Assembly (NCBI GenBank): GCA_964549975.1
Contig: CAZJWM010000110.1
Coordinates: 1-6,077, forward strand
DNA: 6,077 nt
Reading direction: 5' to 3'
DNA from: UBA3263 sp964549975
GTDB taxonomy: Bacteria; Bacteroidota; Bacteroidia; Bacteroidales; Muribaculaceae
In this document: positions 1 to 5,836 of the stretch, one piece after another
Position numbering within the stretch: the first letter of the stretch is position 1
How the letters are laid out: every line of letters starts with the position of its first letter
Program-made: the position numbers and the translations under genes
The notes under the pieces: generated by a model
What the model was told of the DNA's origin: nothing
Seen by the model: the letters and a program-made list of their open reading frames with translations, nothing else
Database searches by the model: none

Positions 1-661
1 TGATGCCATAGACGCGCACCAGCTGCTGACGCTTCTCGTCGCCGCGCCAGTAGGCGCCGGCCAGGCTCATCACCTTGGCGGCCTTGATGGCGCCGGTGTT
101 GGGCAAGTGCGGGCCGCGACAGAGGTCGGTGAAGGAGCCTTGAGTGTAGGTGGTGATGTGGCCGTCTTCGAGCTCGGAGATGAGTTCGCATTTGTAGACC
201 TCGCCACGGTCGCCAAACATCTTCAGGGCGTCGGCCTTGCTGATGTCGGCACGCACGATGGCCTCCTTGCGGCGGGCCAGTTCGAGCATTTTCTGCTCAA
301 TGCGGGGAAAGTCGGCGTCGGTGATGGTGTTGCCGTTGGGGTCGATATCGTAGTAGAAACCGTTTTCCACGGCCGGGCCAATGCCAAACTTCACGCCGGG
401 AAACAGTTCCTGCAGGGCTTCGGCCAGAAGGTGGGCGCTGGAGTGCCAGAAAGCGTGCTTGCCCTCCTCGTCGTCCCACTTATAGAGGCGAATCTCGGCG
501 TCGCCTTCCAGGGCGCGAGTCAGGTCCCAGGGCTGGCCGTTAACGCTCGAGGCCAGCACGTCTTGTGCCAGCCGAGAGCTGATTGATTCAGCTATTTGCA
601 ATGGAGTGATGCCTTCGTCAAATTGCTTGACGCTGCCATCAGGAAAAGTTACGTTAATCAT
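1..661 (-). CDS. thrS: Threonyl-tRNA synthetase, N-terminal part (runs off the left edge)
   Basis: This gene encodes the enzyme that charges tRNA-Thr with threonine in the cytoplasm and hydrolyses mischarged Ser-tRNA-Thr. Reading the minus strand from the ATG at 661-659 gives 220 codons before the window ends. Residues 1 to about 62 (MINVTFPDGSVKQF...) fit the TGS domain. The editing domain follows, with the zinc/editing motif HSSAH at 73-77 and CRGPH at 181-185; E. coli ThrS has the equivalent His73, His77, Cys182 and His186, so spacing is nearly identical. AYWRGDE and QLVRVYG at 203-219 are also typical. The family is about 640 aa, so the class II catalytic core and anticodon-binding domain lie outside the window. 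The ATG is chosen because a promoter ends just upstream and the TGS domain begins at residue 1. No Shine-Dalgarno is visible, as is usual in Bacteroidetes. The identification is firm. Confidence 0.97.
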   Translation of the reverse strand, partial: MINVTFPDGSVKQFDEGITPLQIAESISSRLAQDVLASSVNGQPWDLTRALEGDAEIRLYKWDDEEGKHAFWHSSAHLLAEALQELFPGVKFGIGPAVENGFYYDIDPNGNTITDADFPRIEQKMLELARRKEAIVRADISKADALKMFGDRGEVYKCELISELEDGHITTYTQGSFTDLCRGPHLPNTGAIKAAKVMSLAGAYWRGDEKRQQLVRVYGI

Positions 662-685
662 GTTTGTAGTAATCCAAAAACGGCA

Positions 686-717
686 CAAAGTTACAACTTT
701 TTTCGCAATCTACCAAA
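686..717 (-). promoter_or_regulatory. Bacteroidetes-type promoter of thrS
   Basis: Read on the minus strand, TTTG (717-714) is followed after 20 nt by TAACTTTG (693-686), a full match to the Bacteroidetes primary-sigma consensus TTTG / TAnnTTTG. The start codon is 24 nt beyond the -7 box, leaving a leader of about 20 nt. The same layout occurs before the other two genes. The heptamer array begins 24 bp upstream of the -33 box. Confidence 0.8.
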
Positions 718-740
718 CGATTAGAAATTTTATTTCCGCA

Positions 741-817
741 GGGACGAGGGACGAGGGACGAGGGACGAGGGACGAGGGACGAGGGACGAGGAACGAGCGA
801 GGAGGGACGAGGGACGA
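741..817 (+). repeat. Heptamer tandem array (GGGACGA)n, copy 1
   Basis: Seven perfect head-to-tail GGGACGA units occupy 741-789, followed by a variant GGAACGA (790-796), a short break, and two more perfect units (804-817). Because 7 is not a multiple of 3, all frames give a repeating seven-residue pattern (SSLVPRP on the minus strand), which creates spurious ORFs. The plus strand carries regularly spaced GGG runs with 4-nt spacers, a canonical G-quadruplex pattern. A shorter related array lies at 5634-5684. Confidence 0.95.
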
Positions 818-918
818 GGTGAGGAGCGACGGGGCGAGCGCGGAGTGCCCACGAGTCCAAGTGTATGGGCGAGAGCGCGCCGGCGGCGCGCTGCTAAATT
901 CCTACAGTCTACGTCAAG
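797..918. repeat. Spacer of composite repeat, copy 1, with a GC-rich palindrome
   Basis: The segment opens with GCGAGGAGGGACGAG (797-811), which recurs with one change at 5685-5699 directly after the other heptamer array. The rest is not shared with the second copy. It contains a perfect palindrome, AGCGCGCC (874-881) and GGCGCGCT (885-892), separated by the 3-nt loop GGC. No credible coding signal is seen; the ORFs crossing here are products of the heptamer array. Confidence 0.7.
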
Positions 919-1005
919 GAGAGGGCCGCGGCGGCGAATGCGCCGGGAGGCGCATATTATGGTTCCGGGCACAGAGGGAACACTGAATATGCGCCTCTCG
1001 GCGCA
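919..1005. repeat. REPIN-like double palindrome, copy 1
   Basis: Two 20-nt arms, 939-958 (TGCGCCGGGAGGCGCATATT) and 986-1005, are inverted copies of each other with one mismatch. Each arm is itself a hairpin: stem ATGCGCC/GGCGCAT at 938-944/949-955 with loop GGGA, and a matching stem around loop TCTC in the right arm. The DNA can therefore fold as two small hairpins or one long one, the geometry of REPINs (paired repetitive extragenic palindromes). The centre holds CCGGGCACAGAGGG (965-978), which is missing from the second copy. Bases 919-964 are identical to 5731-5776. No associated REP transposase (RAYT) gene is in the window. Confidence 0.8.
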
Positions 1006-1037
1006 CCAGTCGTCGCTCGACCGCGCTGTCAGCGGAA

Positions 1038-1137
1038 AACTAAGAACTAAGAACTTAAAAACTTAAAACTAAAATAACTTTCAATTATCAATTTTCTCAT
1101 CGACGAAGTCGCTTGACGCAGTCAAGAATTTTCAATT
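1038..1137. repeat. A/T-rich heptamer arrays, interrupted by a hairpin pair (copy 1)
   Basis: The sequence runs in a 7-nt period: AACTAAG twice (1038-1051), AACTTAA, AAACTTA, AAACTAA, AATAACT, then TTCAATT and ATCAATT (1080-1093). The run breaks at 1097 and resumes with TTCAATT at 1131-1137. The interruption holds two back-to-back hairpins, CGAC-gaa-GTCG (1101-1111) and CTTGAC-gca-GTCAAG (1112-1126), each with a 3-nt loop. The array is preceded by CCGCGCTG (1021-1028), which also precedes the matching array in copy 2 (6013-6020). Confidence 0.85.
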
Positions 1138-1148
1138 AGAGACACAAA

Positions 1149-1175
1149 GAGCGCCGCCCGGGGAGGGCGGCGCTC
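1149..1175 (-). terminator. Intrinsic terminator after the large secreted protein gene
   Basis: A perfect 11-bp GC-rich stem, GAGCGCCGCCC (1149-1159) with GGGCGGCGCTC (1165-1175), closes a 5-nt loop 24 nt downstream of the TAA at 1202-1200. On the minus strand it is followed by TTTGTGTCT, a modest U-rich tail. Position and stem strength support termination of the minus-strand gene. The plus strand has no T-tract after the stem. Confidence 0.8.
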
Positions 1176-1199
1176 GGAGTGTCGATTACCGGGTGTGGC

Positions 1200-3028
1200 T
1201 TACTTCACCAGGACCTTGCGGCCACCGATGATGTAAACTTGACCGTGGCGAGCAACGCTCACCTTGCGACCTTGCAGGTCGTAGATGTCTTGTTGTTCAC
1301 CGTTGACGGTGATGTCGCGCAGACCATCGGNNNNNNNNNNNNNNNNNNNNNNNNNNNNNNNNNNNNNNNNNNNNNNNNNNNNNNNNNNNNNNNNNNNNNN
1401 NNNNNNNNNNNNNNNNNNNNNNNNNNNNNNGATGGTGTAGTCGCCGGCTTCGGTGATGTTCACGGGCAGTGACCAGCCATATTCTTCGGTGTCGTCATTG
1501 TCGATGGAGTGGTTCTCTTCAACTTGAGCGGCGGTGAAGGAAGCGATGGGCTCTTCGGCGCCGTCCTTGGTGATGGTGATAGTGCCTTCGCCGTCAGCTT
1601 TGGGGAACGAATAGTCGGAGTGTTCGTAGATGTTGATGGCGGAGGTGGTGGTGATGGTGTCGTTGGCGGCGGGGGAGGTGGTCAGAGTGACGTTGTCCTT
1701 GTTAGCGCCGGCGATAACCCAGTTGATCACCTGAGTTTCGTTGATTGCGAGTACCTCGTAGTTGTCGTTGACGAGTGTGAACGAACCCACAGGAATTACC
1801 ATAGCATAGCGAGCTTCGTCGGTGAACTTAGGATTGGCGAGAGTGGCTCGGTCGTTATCATAATCCCAATCGTCGCCCATGGGGTCGTCGATCTTGCAAG
1901 TGTAGACAGCTTCGCCATTCTTGGTGATAGACAGCTCGGGGGCGGTGAATTCGTTGAAATAGAAAGTGCCTTCAGCGCCTTCGGGGGCTGCGATGGTTAC
2001 ACCTTCGACAGCTTCAACATTGCCGCTGGCAGGGGTAACTGAAGCGCGGAATGTGGGCATGGTGCCTTCCACAGTGGCGGTGTCGGCAGCGATGGGCTGT
2101 GAACCGGCCTTCAGCGAGCCTTCGTGGATGATGGCGGTGTAGGTGCCGGCCAGATAGTATTCACCAAAGCCAACTGTCATAACGTTGTTTTCGTTGAATG
2201 AGAAGCCATCTGCATTAACTTTCTTCACGATTCTGCCATCGGGGTCGGTGAAGGTGAAGATGGGATTAACGCCGGTAGGCTCGGTGCCTTCGGGCAAGGC
2301 AACTTGGATGCTGGAGATGAGTTTGGCTTTACCATCTTCGGCACCGGTGAATGTGATTGACACGTGAGCGGCCTCAGCAGCGGGCTCTTCGTAGTCAGCG
2401 AGCTGTGCGCTCCAAACGGAACCGGCGTCGGTGTAGCTCCACCAAGTCAGGCAGCTTGAGCTGGGATCGAGGTTCAGACCATATTGAGTGTCTGAGGCCC
2501 ATTGCAAGGCGAGCTGACCGCTAACGGTGGTGGCAATATACTTGCTGTCGTCGCCGGGCTCTGTGGTTTGCAGAGTGGTGTCGTCGAGGTCGCCGATATA
2601 GGTCTTAGTTGAGGGGTTGTAGAGGAAGTAGGTGTTGTCGCCTTCTTGTTTTACAAACTTGAAGATGGCGCTGCTGTCGACTTCTTCCTGAGTGTTGAAG
2701 GTTTCATAGGTGGTGGTGTTACCTTCGCTGTCGGTCTTGGTGGAAGTGTAGGGAGCCAGATAAGCAGGCTTGCCGTTATTGGCGCGACGGATATTCTTCA
2801 GGGTGACAGTCTTGCCATCGAGGTTGTTGAGGATGGTGGCCACAGCCTTTTCCACTTCGGCATTAATGTTGGCGATGGCGGTGGTGTAGTCATCGGAAGT
2901 GGTGAGGGCCTCAATTTGGCTCTTGTAGCCTGCCAGGGCGGTGTCTGCGCCGGGGATGTTGGCAATCAGAGCGTCGATGGTTGAGGTGGCAGCGCTCTTA
3001 GCGTCGTCAAGCTTGGTTTGCTCGATTG
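1200..3028 (-). CDS. Large secreted multidomain protein, C-terminal part (same gene as 3129-3817)
   Basis: The frame is open from the gap edge at 3028 to TAA at 1202-1200, with residues placed here as if one gene started at 3817. It begins with a helical stretch (about 210-285; IEQTKLDDAKSAATSTID...), which continues the 5' part across the gap. A second trefoil-like module follows at about 280-425 (GLNLDPSSSCLTWWSY, GSVWSAQL). Three beta-sandwich/Ig-like modules come next, starting near 432, 537 and 657. The tail (about 793-820) is IYDLQGRKVSV...VYIIGGRKVLVK, resembling the end of type IX secretion sorting domains but short. A GTG at 2855 could be mistaken for a start, but it lies inside the helix and has no promoter. 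An N-run removes about 34 residues before the tail; spacing in the paralogue at 4091-5359 agrees with that size. Molecular function is unknown; an extracellular binding or adhesion role is inference. Confidence 0.85.
1331..1430. other. Assembly gap of 100 Ns inside the last beta-sandwich module
   Basis: Exactly 100 Ns sit between codons for GDYTI and DGLRD of the large secreted protein. The flanks are not duplicated, and the reading frame is the same on both sides. In the paralogue, 51 residues separate the aligned YTL from its YDLLGRR tail, against 50 here when the Ns are counted as 34 residues, so the true gap is probably close to 100 bp. Confidence 0.95.
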
Positions 3029-3183
3029 NNNNNNNNNNNNNNNNNNNNNNNNNNNNNNNNNNNNNNNNNNNNNNNNNNNNNNNNNNNNNNNNNNNNNNNN
3101 NNNNNNNNNNNNNNNNNNNNNNNNNNNNTCGATGGTTGAGGTGGCAGCGCTCTTAGCGTCGTCAAGCTTGGTTTGCTCGATTG
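2974..3183. repeat. Exact 55-bp direct duplication flanking an N gap (probable assembly artefact)
   Basis: Bases 2974-3028 and 3129-3183 are identical over all 55 positions, and both copies abut the 100-N run at 3029-3128. Overlapping contig ends joined as if separate would look exactly like this, and 55 is a common assembler k-mer size. Deleting one copy and the Ns (155 bp) brings the upstream and downstream frames into register with no stop. A real long tandem repeat in the helical region is the less likely alternative. Confidence 0.9.
3029..3128. other. Assembly gap of 100 Ns between duplicated contig ends
   Basis: Exactly 100 Ns splits the large secreted protein gene. Taken literally, the run shifts the frame and produces a false C-terminus for the 5' part (stop at 2968-2966) and an apparent new start for the 3' part. 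The duplicated flanks suggest that no sequence is missing here. Confidence 0.95.
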
Positions 3184-3817
3184 AAGCGATGTCGAATTCC
3201 TGGAAGTAGTAAACCGAACCGTTGTTGGAGTTAACGTCTGTTGAACCCCACAGGCGAGCATCGTCCCAAGGATTCCATTCGTTGTAGAGGATGCCGTAGC
3301 ATGTGCCATCGGTTTCGGTTGAACGATTGCCGGCGTCTACGAATGTTGAGGTGGTACTGCCGGCAACTGAGCTAATGCCGAAGCTGCCGTCAACAAATGT
3401 GAAGGCAAAGCCGTCGATTAGGTTTTTGGTGAGGTCAACCAGATAGTAGATGGCGGCATCTTCTTTATCGGCTACTTGGACAGCCTTGTTGCTGTTCCAA
3501 TACTTGCCGGTCTGGTAGTGTTTGATGTAAACGCCGCCATTGTCGTCGGCAGCTTCAAACGACCAAACTTGGTTTTCAACGTCGTCGCTGGTGTCATACG
3601 AAACGAATGAGGAGCCGCTGTACACGGAGAGCCACGGTGAGTGGTACGTGGCCGTGTTGTCGGCACCGCGGTCGCTGGCGATGCGATAATAGTGTTGCTC
3701 GGTGTCGGTGGAGGTCTTCACCTCAGTGGCAAAAGGAGCGTAGTCACTATGATCACTTGCCCACGAAGTCCCTGCAACGGCGAGGAGCAGGGAGAGAGCG
3801 ATAGTAGATTTAGTCAT
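3129..3817 (-). CDS. Large secreted multidomain protein, N-terminal part (same gene as 1200-3028)
   Basis: Translation from ATG at 3817-3815 gives 229 codons up to the gap. Residues 1 to about 20 (MTKSTIALSLLLAVAGTSWA) are a signal peptide: two early Lys/Thr, a hydrophobic core and an Ala near the cleavage site, with no lipobox Cys. Residues about 22-212 look like a beta-trefoil-like module: HYYRIASDRGAD, QVWSFEAADDNGGVYI, TGKYWN, GSFGISS and NSNNGSVYYFQE. Each pattern has a counterpart in the neighbouring protein at 4091-5359, including the first five residues MTKST, so the two are paralogues. Residue 213 begins an alpha-helical spacer that continues after the gap. The start is supported by a promoter ending 53 nt upstream. 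The leader is A/T-rich with no Shine-Dalgarno. The precise domain family and ligand are not recognised; export through the inner membrane is well supported. Confidence 0.88.
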
Positions 3818-3869
3818 AATAACTAAGAATTAATAATGAATTAAAAATAGAAAAATAGGTTAATTGCGG

Positions 3870-3900
3870 CAAATGTACAAATTATTCTGCACAATGCAAA
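3870..3900 (-). promoter_or_regulatory. Bacteroidetes-type promoter of the large secreted protein gene
   Basis: On the minus strand TTTG (3900-3897) and TACATTTG (3877-3870) are separated by 19 nt, a full match to TTTG / TAnnTTTG. The leader would be about 45 nt and is very A/T-rich. This gives the gene its own start of transcription, independent of the paralogue upstream. Confidence 0.8.
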
Positions 3901-3940
3901 CAATTTGTTGTCTTTTTTGAGTTTTTCCTACACTTTTGCT

Positions 3941-4003
3941 GAAAAACCTGTCGGACCTGGCACCACAATGTGTACCTATCGGCACACATTTGTCCGGCTT
4001 TTC
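3941..4003. other. Nested imperfect palindrome between the two secreted-protein genes
   Basis: Three nested arms can pair: GAAAA (3941-3945) with TTTTC (3999-4003), CGGAC (3952-3956) with GTCCG (3992-3996), and AATGTGT (3967-3973) with ACACATT (3984-3990). Internal loops separate them, so this is a weak to moderate cruciform or RNA hairpin. It lies downstream of the gene at 4091-5359 and upstream of the promoter at 3870-3900. It may be part of the repeat cluster to its right; no function is evident. Confidence 0.5.
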
Positions 4004-4045
4004 AACCGGGCACACGGTCGCCTATGGCTCCCTCTGTGCCCGGTT
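4004..4045. repeat. Long palindrome carrying the CCGGGCACAGAGGG motif
   Basis: AACCGGGCACA (4004-4014) pairs with TGTGCCCGGTT (4035/4036-4045) around a loop of about 21 nt. The right part, 4030-4043, is the exact reverse complement of the 14-nt insert found in the REPIN-like element at 965-978. Together with the hairpin at 4055-4071 this makes a third, inverted and diverged member of that repeat family. Confidence 0.7.
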
Positions 4046-4054
4046 AACCGAAAT

Positions 4055-4071
4055 ATGCCCCGCCGGGGCAT
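4055..4071 (-). terminator. Hairpin just after the 422-aa gene; repeat-derived, terminator-like
   Basis: ATGCCCC (4055-4061) and GGGGCAT (4065-4071) form a perfect 7-bp stem with the 3-nt loop GCC, 19 nt past the TAA at 4093-4091. On the minus strand it is followed by ATTTCGG, a poor U-tract, so termination may be inefficient or rely on the longer palindrome that follows. In minus orientation it aligns with the left arm of the REPIN-like element, with a compensatory G-C to C-G swap in the stem. Confidence 0.5.
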
Positions 4072-4090
4072 CAGCAGTGTGTTGGGTTGG

Positions 4091-5359
4091 TTAGCGGCGG
4101 ATGAGGCGGCCGTCGACGATGTAGAGGCCGGCGGCGCGGGGAGCGGTGACGCGGCGGCCGAGCAGGTCGTAGGTGGTGGCGGCCTTGGCAGCGGCGGAGT
4201 CGGTCACTTCTTGGAGCATGGCGTCTTCGGCCAGGATCCATTCTACGGTGATTTCACCGTTGGCGGCCAACTTGGTGGTGTAGGTTTCGTCGTAGGCAAT
4301 GAAGAGGCCTGCGGGGATGGTGAGGGTGTAGGTGGCGGGGGCAGTGATTTCCACGGCCAGGTTCCACGTGGTGTTGCCGTCGGCGTCGTAGGTTTCGGCG
4401 GCGGTCACATCGTCGATGCCCCAAGTGTAGATCGGCTCTTCCACTTCGGCGCGGGTGAGGGTGATGGCGTCGGTGAAGCTTTCGGCCAGAGCAGCGGCGG
4501 CATAGCGCTCGTCGGCGGGTAGGGCGATGGTGATGGTGGTGAGGGCTTCAACGCGGCCGGCACCGGGAGTCACCACGGGGATGAACGTTTCCAGGATGGG
4601 GTCGGGCTCGGGGTTAGGTTCGGGCTCCGGTTCGGGTTCGGGCTCGGGGTCGGGGCCTTCGATGCCGTAGTAGTCATTGTAGGCCGCGGTGACGGTTTCG
4701 GCGTCGGCTTCAGCGAAATAGTAGACGGAGCCGTTGTTGGAGTTACCACCGCCCCAGGGATACCATTCGTTGGCGCAGATGGTGAAGTTTTTCTGCGTGT
4801 AGTCGTTGAATTCGGAGTAGTCGCCATAGTTTGCAGCGTCGATAAACGTGCGGTCGGTGGCAGAGAGACTCTCGTAGGCCGTGGTGCTGAAACCGAAGCT
4901 GCCGGCCTCAAATGAGGAGCTGCCCAGGTTTTGGTTGGCCAGGTCGATGATGAAGTAGGGCTGCGCGGAGGTGATTTCCGTGACGGCGCATACGCCGTAG
5001 CCATTCTTGTTGGGGGCGGTGCCGGCATTCCAATATTCGCCGGTCACGGCATTGCGCACGTAGTAGCTGCCGTCGCCCACGGCCTCGAACTCCCAATATT
5101 GGAGACGCTCGTCGGTGTCGTAGGTGATTTGGCGATAGTCGTTGTCGGCGATGGTCAAGCAGGGGCTTGTCACCGACACGGGGGCATCGGAGCTACCGCC
5201 GTCGGCTGCGCGGTCGCTGATGATGCGGTAGTAAGCACGGGCTTCAGAGGTTGAAGCCGAAAAGGCCGTTGCAAACGGGCCGTAGTTGGAGTGCTGGGCT
5301 TGTGTGCTCATGGAGCAAAGGAGCAATGCACCCAAGGCGGTAAGGGTAGATTTGGTCAT
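4091..5359 (-). CDS. Secreted multidomain protein, 422 aa, paralogue of the downstream large protein
   Basis: The frame runs from ATG at 5359-5357 to TAA at 4093-4091. Residues 1-21 (MTKSTLTALGALLLCSMSTQA) are a signal peptide with probable cleavage after TQA; the Cys lacks a proper lipobox, so a lipoprotein is unlikely. Residues about 25-220 form the module shared with its neighbour (YYRIISDRAAD, YWEFEAVGDGSYYVRN, TGEYWN, SNNGSVYYFAE), suggestive of a beta-trefoil binding fold. Residues 236-254 are a Pro-Glu/Asp repeat linker. A single beta-sandwich/Ig-like module spans about 258-375, and the tail 397-422 is YDLLGRRV...GLYIVDGRLIRR, the short T9SS-like C-terminus. Compared with the neighbour it lacks the helical spacer, the second trefoil-like module and two beta-sandwich modules. 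Own promoter at 5445-5476. Secretion is well supported; ligand and function are unknown. Confidence 0.92.
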   Translation of the reverse strand: MTKSTLTALGALLLCSMSTQAQHSNYGPFATAFSASTSEARAYYRIISDRAADGGSSDAPVSVTSPCLTIADNDYRQITYDTDERLQYWEFEAVGDGSYYVRNAVTGEYWNAGTAPNKNGYGVCAVTEITSAQPYFIIDLANQNLGSSSFEAGSFGFSTTAYESLSATDRTFIDAANYGDYSEFNDYTQKNFTICANEWYPWGGGNSNNGSVYYFAEADAETVTAAYNDYYGIEGPDPEPEPEPEPEPNPEPDPILETFIPVVTPGAGRVEALTTITIALPADERYAAAALAESFTDAITLTRAEVEEPIYTWGIDDVTAAETYDADGNTTWNLAVEITAPATYTLTIPAGLFIAYDETYTTKLAANGEITVEWILAEDAMLQEVTDSAAAKAATTYDLLGRRVTAPRAAGLYIVDGRLIRR

Positions 5360-5444
5360 ACGCTTATACGTTGGTTTTTATATAATGAATATGTGTCTGC
5401 GAAAAAAGTAAATAACCTATCTTTGGTGTGTTGAGTAGATGCCG

Positions 5445-5476
5445 CAAACTTACGCAAAAAAACTCAGAAATGCAAA
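5445..5476 (-). promoter_or_regulatory. Bacteroidetes-type promoter of the 422-aa secreted protein gene
   Basis: On the minus strand TTTG (5476-5473) and TAAGTTTG (5452-5445) are 20 nt apart, a full match to TTTG / TAnnTTTG. The predicted leader is about 80 nt, the longest of the three genes here, and shows no Shine-Dalgarno and no strong fold. Confidence 0.8.
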
Positions 5477-5485
5477 ATTTCCATA

Positions 5486-5512
5486 AAAAAAGCGCAATTT
5501 GCGAACTTTTTT
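5486..5512. terminator. Palindrome with A-run and T-run ends, possible bidirectional terminator
   Basis: AAAAAAG (5486-5492), CGCAA/TTGCG (5493-5503) and CTTTTTT (5506-5512) form an imperfect palindrome with a 2-nt bulge. Either strand reads a short GC stem followed by T6-T7. It lies 9 bp upstream of the -33 box of the 422-aa gene and could insulate it from upstream transcription. The GC part of the stem is short, so this is tentative. Confidence 0.4.
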
Positions 5513-5598
5513 AGAGTCGGCGTGTTTAAGAGGTACATAGCAAAGATGTTTTTCCCGTAGAAAGAAATGTGATAATGATTGGTTTATTATTTGCCGGG

Positions 5599-5631
5599 GA
5601 GCAGCTGCGAAGCCGCTCTTCGGTTTTTTTT
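5599..5631 (+). terminator. Terminator-like hairpin with T8 on the plus strand, no gene attached
   Basis: Two alternative folds overlap: GAGC-a-GCT with AGC-c-GCTC around a GCGA tetraloop (5599-5618), or CGAAG/CTTCG (5608-5622). Eight Ts follow at 5624-5631. It resembles an intrinsic terminator for plus-strand transcription, yet no plus-strand gene ends here. It may end a short untranslated RNA or be part of the adjoining repeat. Confidence 0.35.
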
Positions 5632-5633
5632 GT

Positions 5634-5736
5634 GAGGTAAGAGGTAAGGGGTAAGAGGGGCGAGGGACGAGGGACGAGGGACGAGCGAGGAGGGGCGAGA
5701 GCAAGAGGCAAGGGGTAAAAGATAAAAGGTGAGAGG
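5634..5736 (+). repeat. Heptamer-periodic purine tract, copy 2
   Basis: The plus strand is almost all purine with a 7-nt period that drifts in sequence: GAGGTAA twice (5634-5647), GGGGTAA, GAGGGGC, then GAGGGAC three times (5662-5682). A break resembling 797-811 follows (5685-5699). After it come loose heptads GAGCAAG, AGGCAAG, GGGTAAA, AGATAAA and AGGTGAG (5699-5733). It matches the array at 741-817 in unit and order but is shorter in perfect units. Its complement produces spurious SLVPRP-type ORFs. Confidence 0.85.
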
Positions 5737-5803
5737 GCCGCGGCGGCGAATGCGCCGGGAGGCGCATATTATGGTTAACACTGAATATGCACCTCTCGGC
5801 GCA
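5731..5803. repeat. REPIN-like double palindrome, copy 2
   Basis: Bases 5731-5776 are identical to 919-964, and 5777-5803 matches 979-1005 with one G-to-A change at 5791, so the copies differ mainly by a 14-nt indel in the centre. Arms lie at 5751-5770 and 5784-5803. The substitution weakens the right-arm stem with an A-C mismatch. Same orientation and same neighbours as copy 1. Confidence 0.85.
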
Positions 5804-5836
5804 TCAGTCGGCGCGCAGAAAAAACTCGAAGAGGTT

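Noticed and set aside
107..586. Plus-strand ORF of 159 aa at the left end
   Set aside because: It is the antisense shadow of thrS, whose minus-strand translation carries the HSSAH and CRGPH motifs.
741..817. CRISPR array
   Set aside because: Units are 7 nt with no spacers, and no cas genes are present.
606..1066. ORFs across the repeat region on both strands (SLVPRPS-type proteins)
   Set aside because: They are translations of the 7-nt array, which stays open in every frame; there is no start context or recognisable protein.
2853..2855. GTG as the start of a separate gene 1200-2855
   Set aside because: The frame stays open upstream to the gap and joins the gene starting at 3817; there is no signal peptide or promoter at the GTG.
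5297..5359. Lipoprotein signal in the 422-aa protein (LLLC)
   Set aside because: The residue before Cys is Leu rather than Gly, Ala or Ser, and a normal cleavage site TQA follows.
5440..5600. Plus-strand promoter feeding the orphan terminator
   Set aside because: No TAnnTTTG with a correctly spaced TTTG was found on the plus strand; TATTATTTG near 5585 has the wrong internal spacing.
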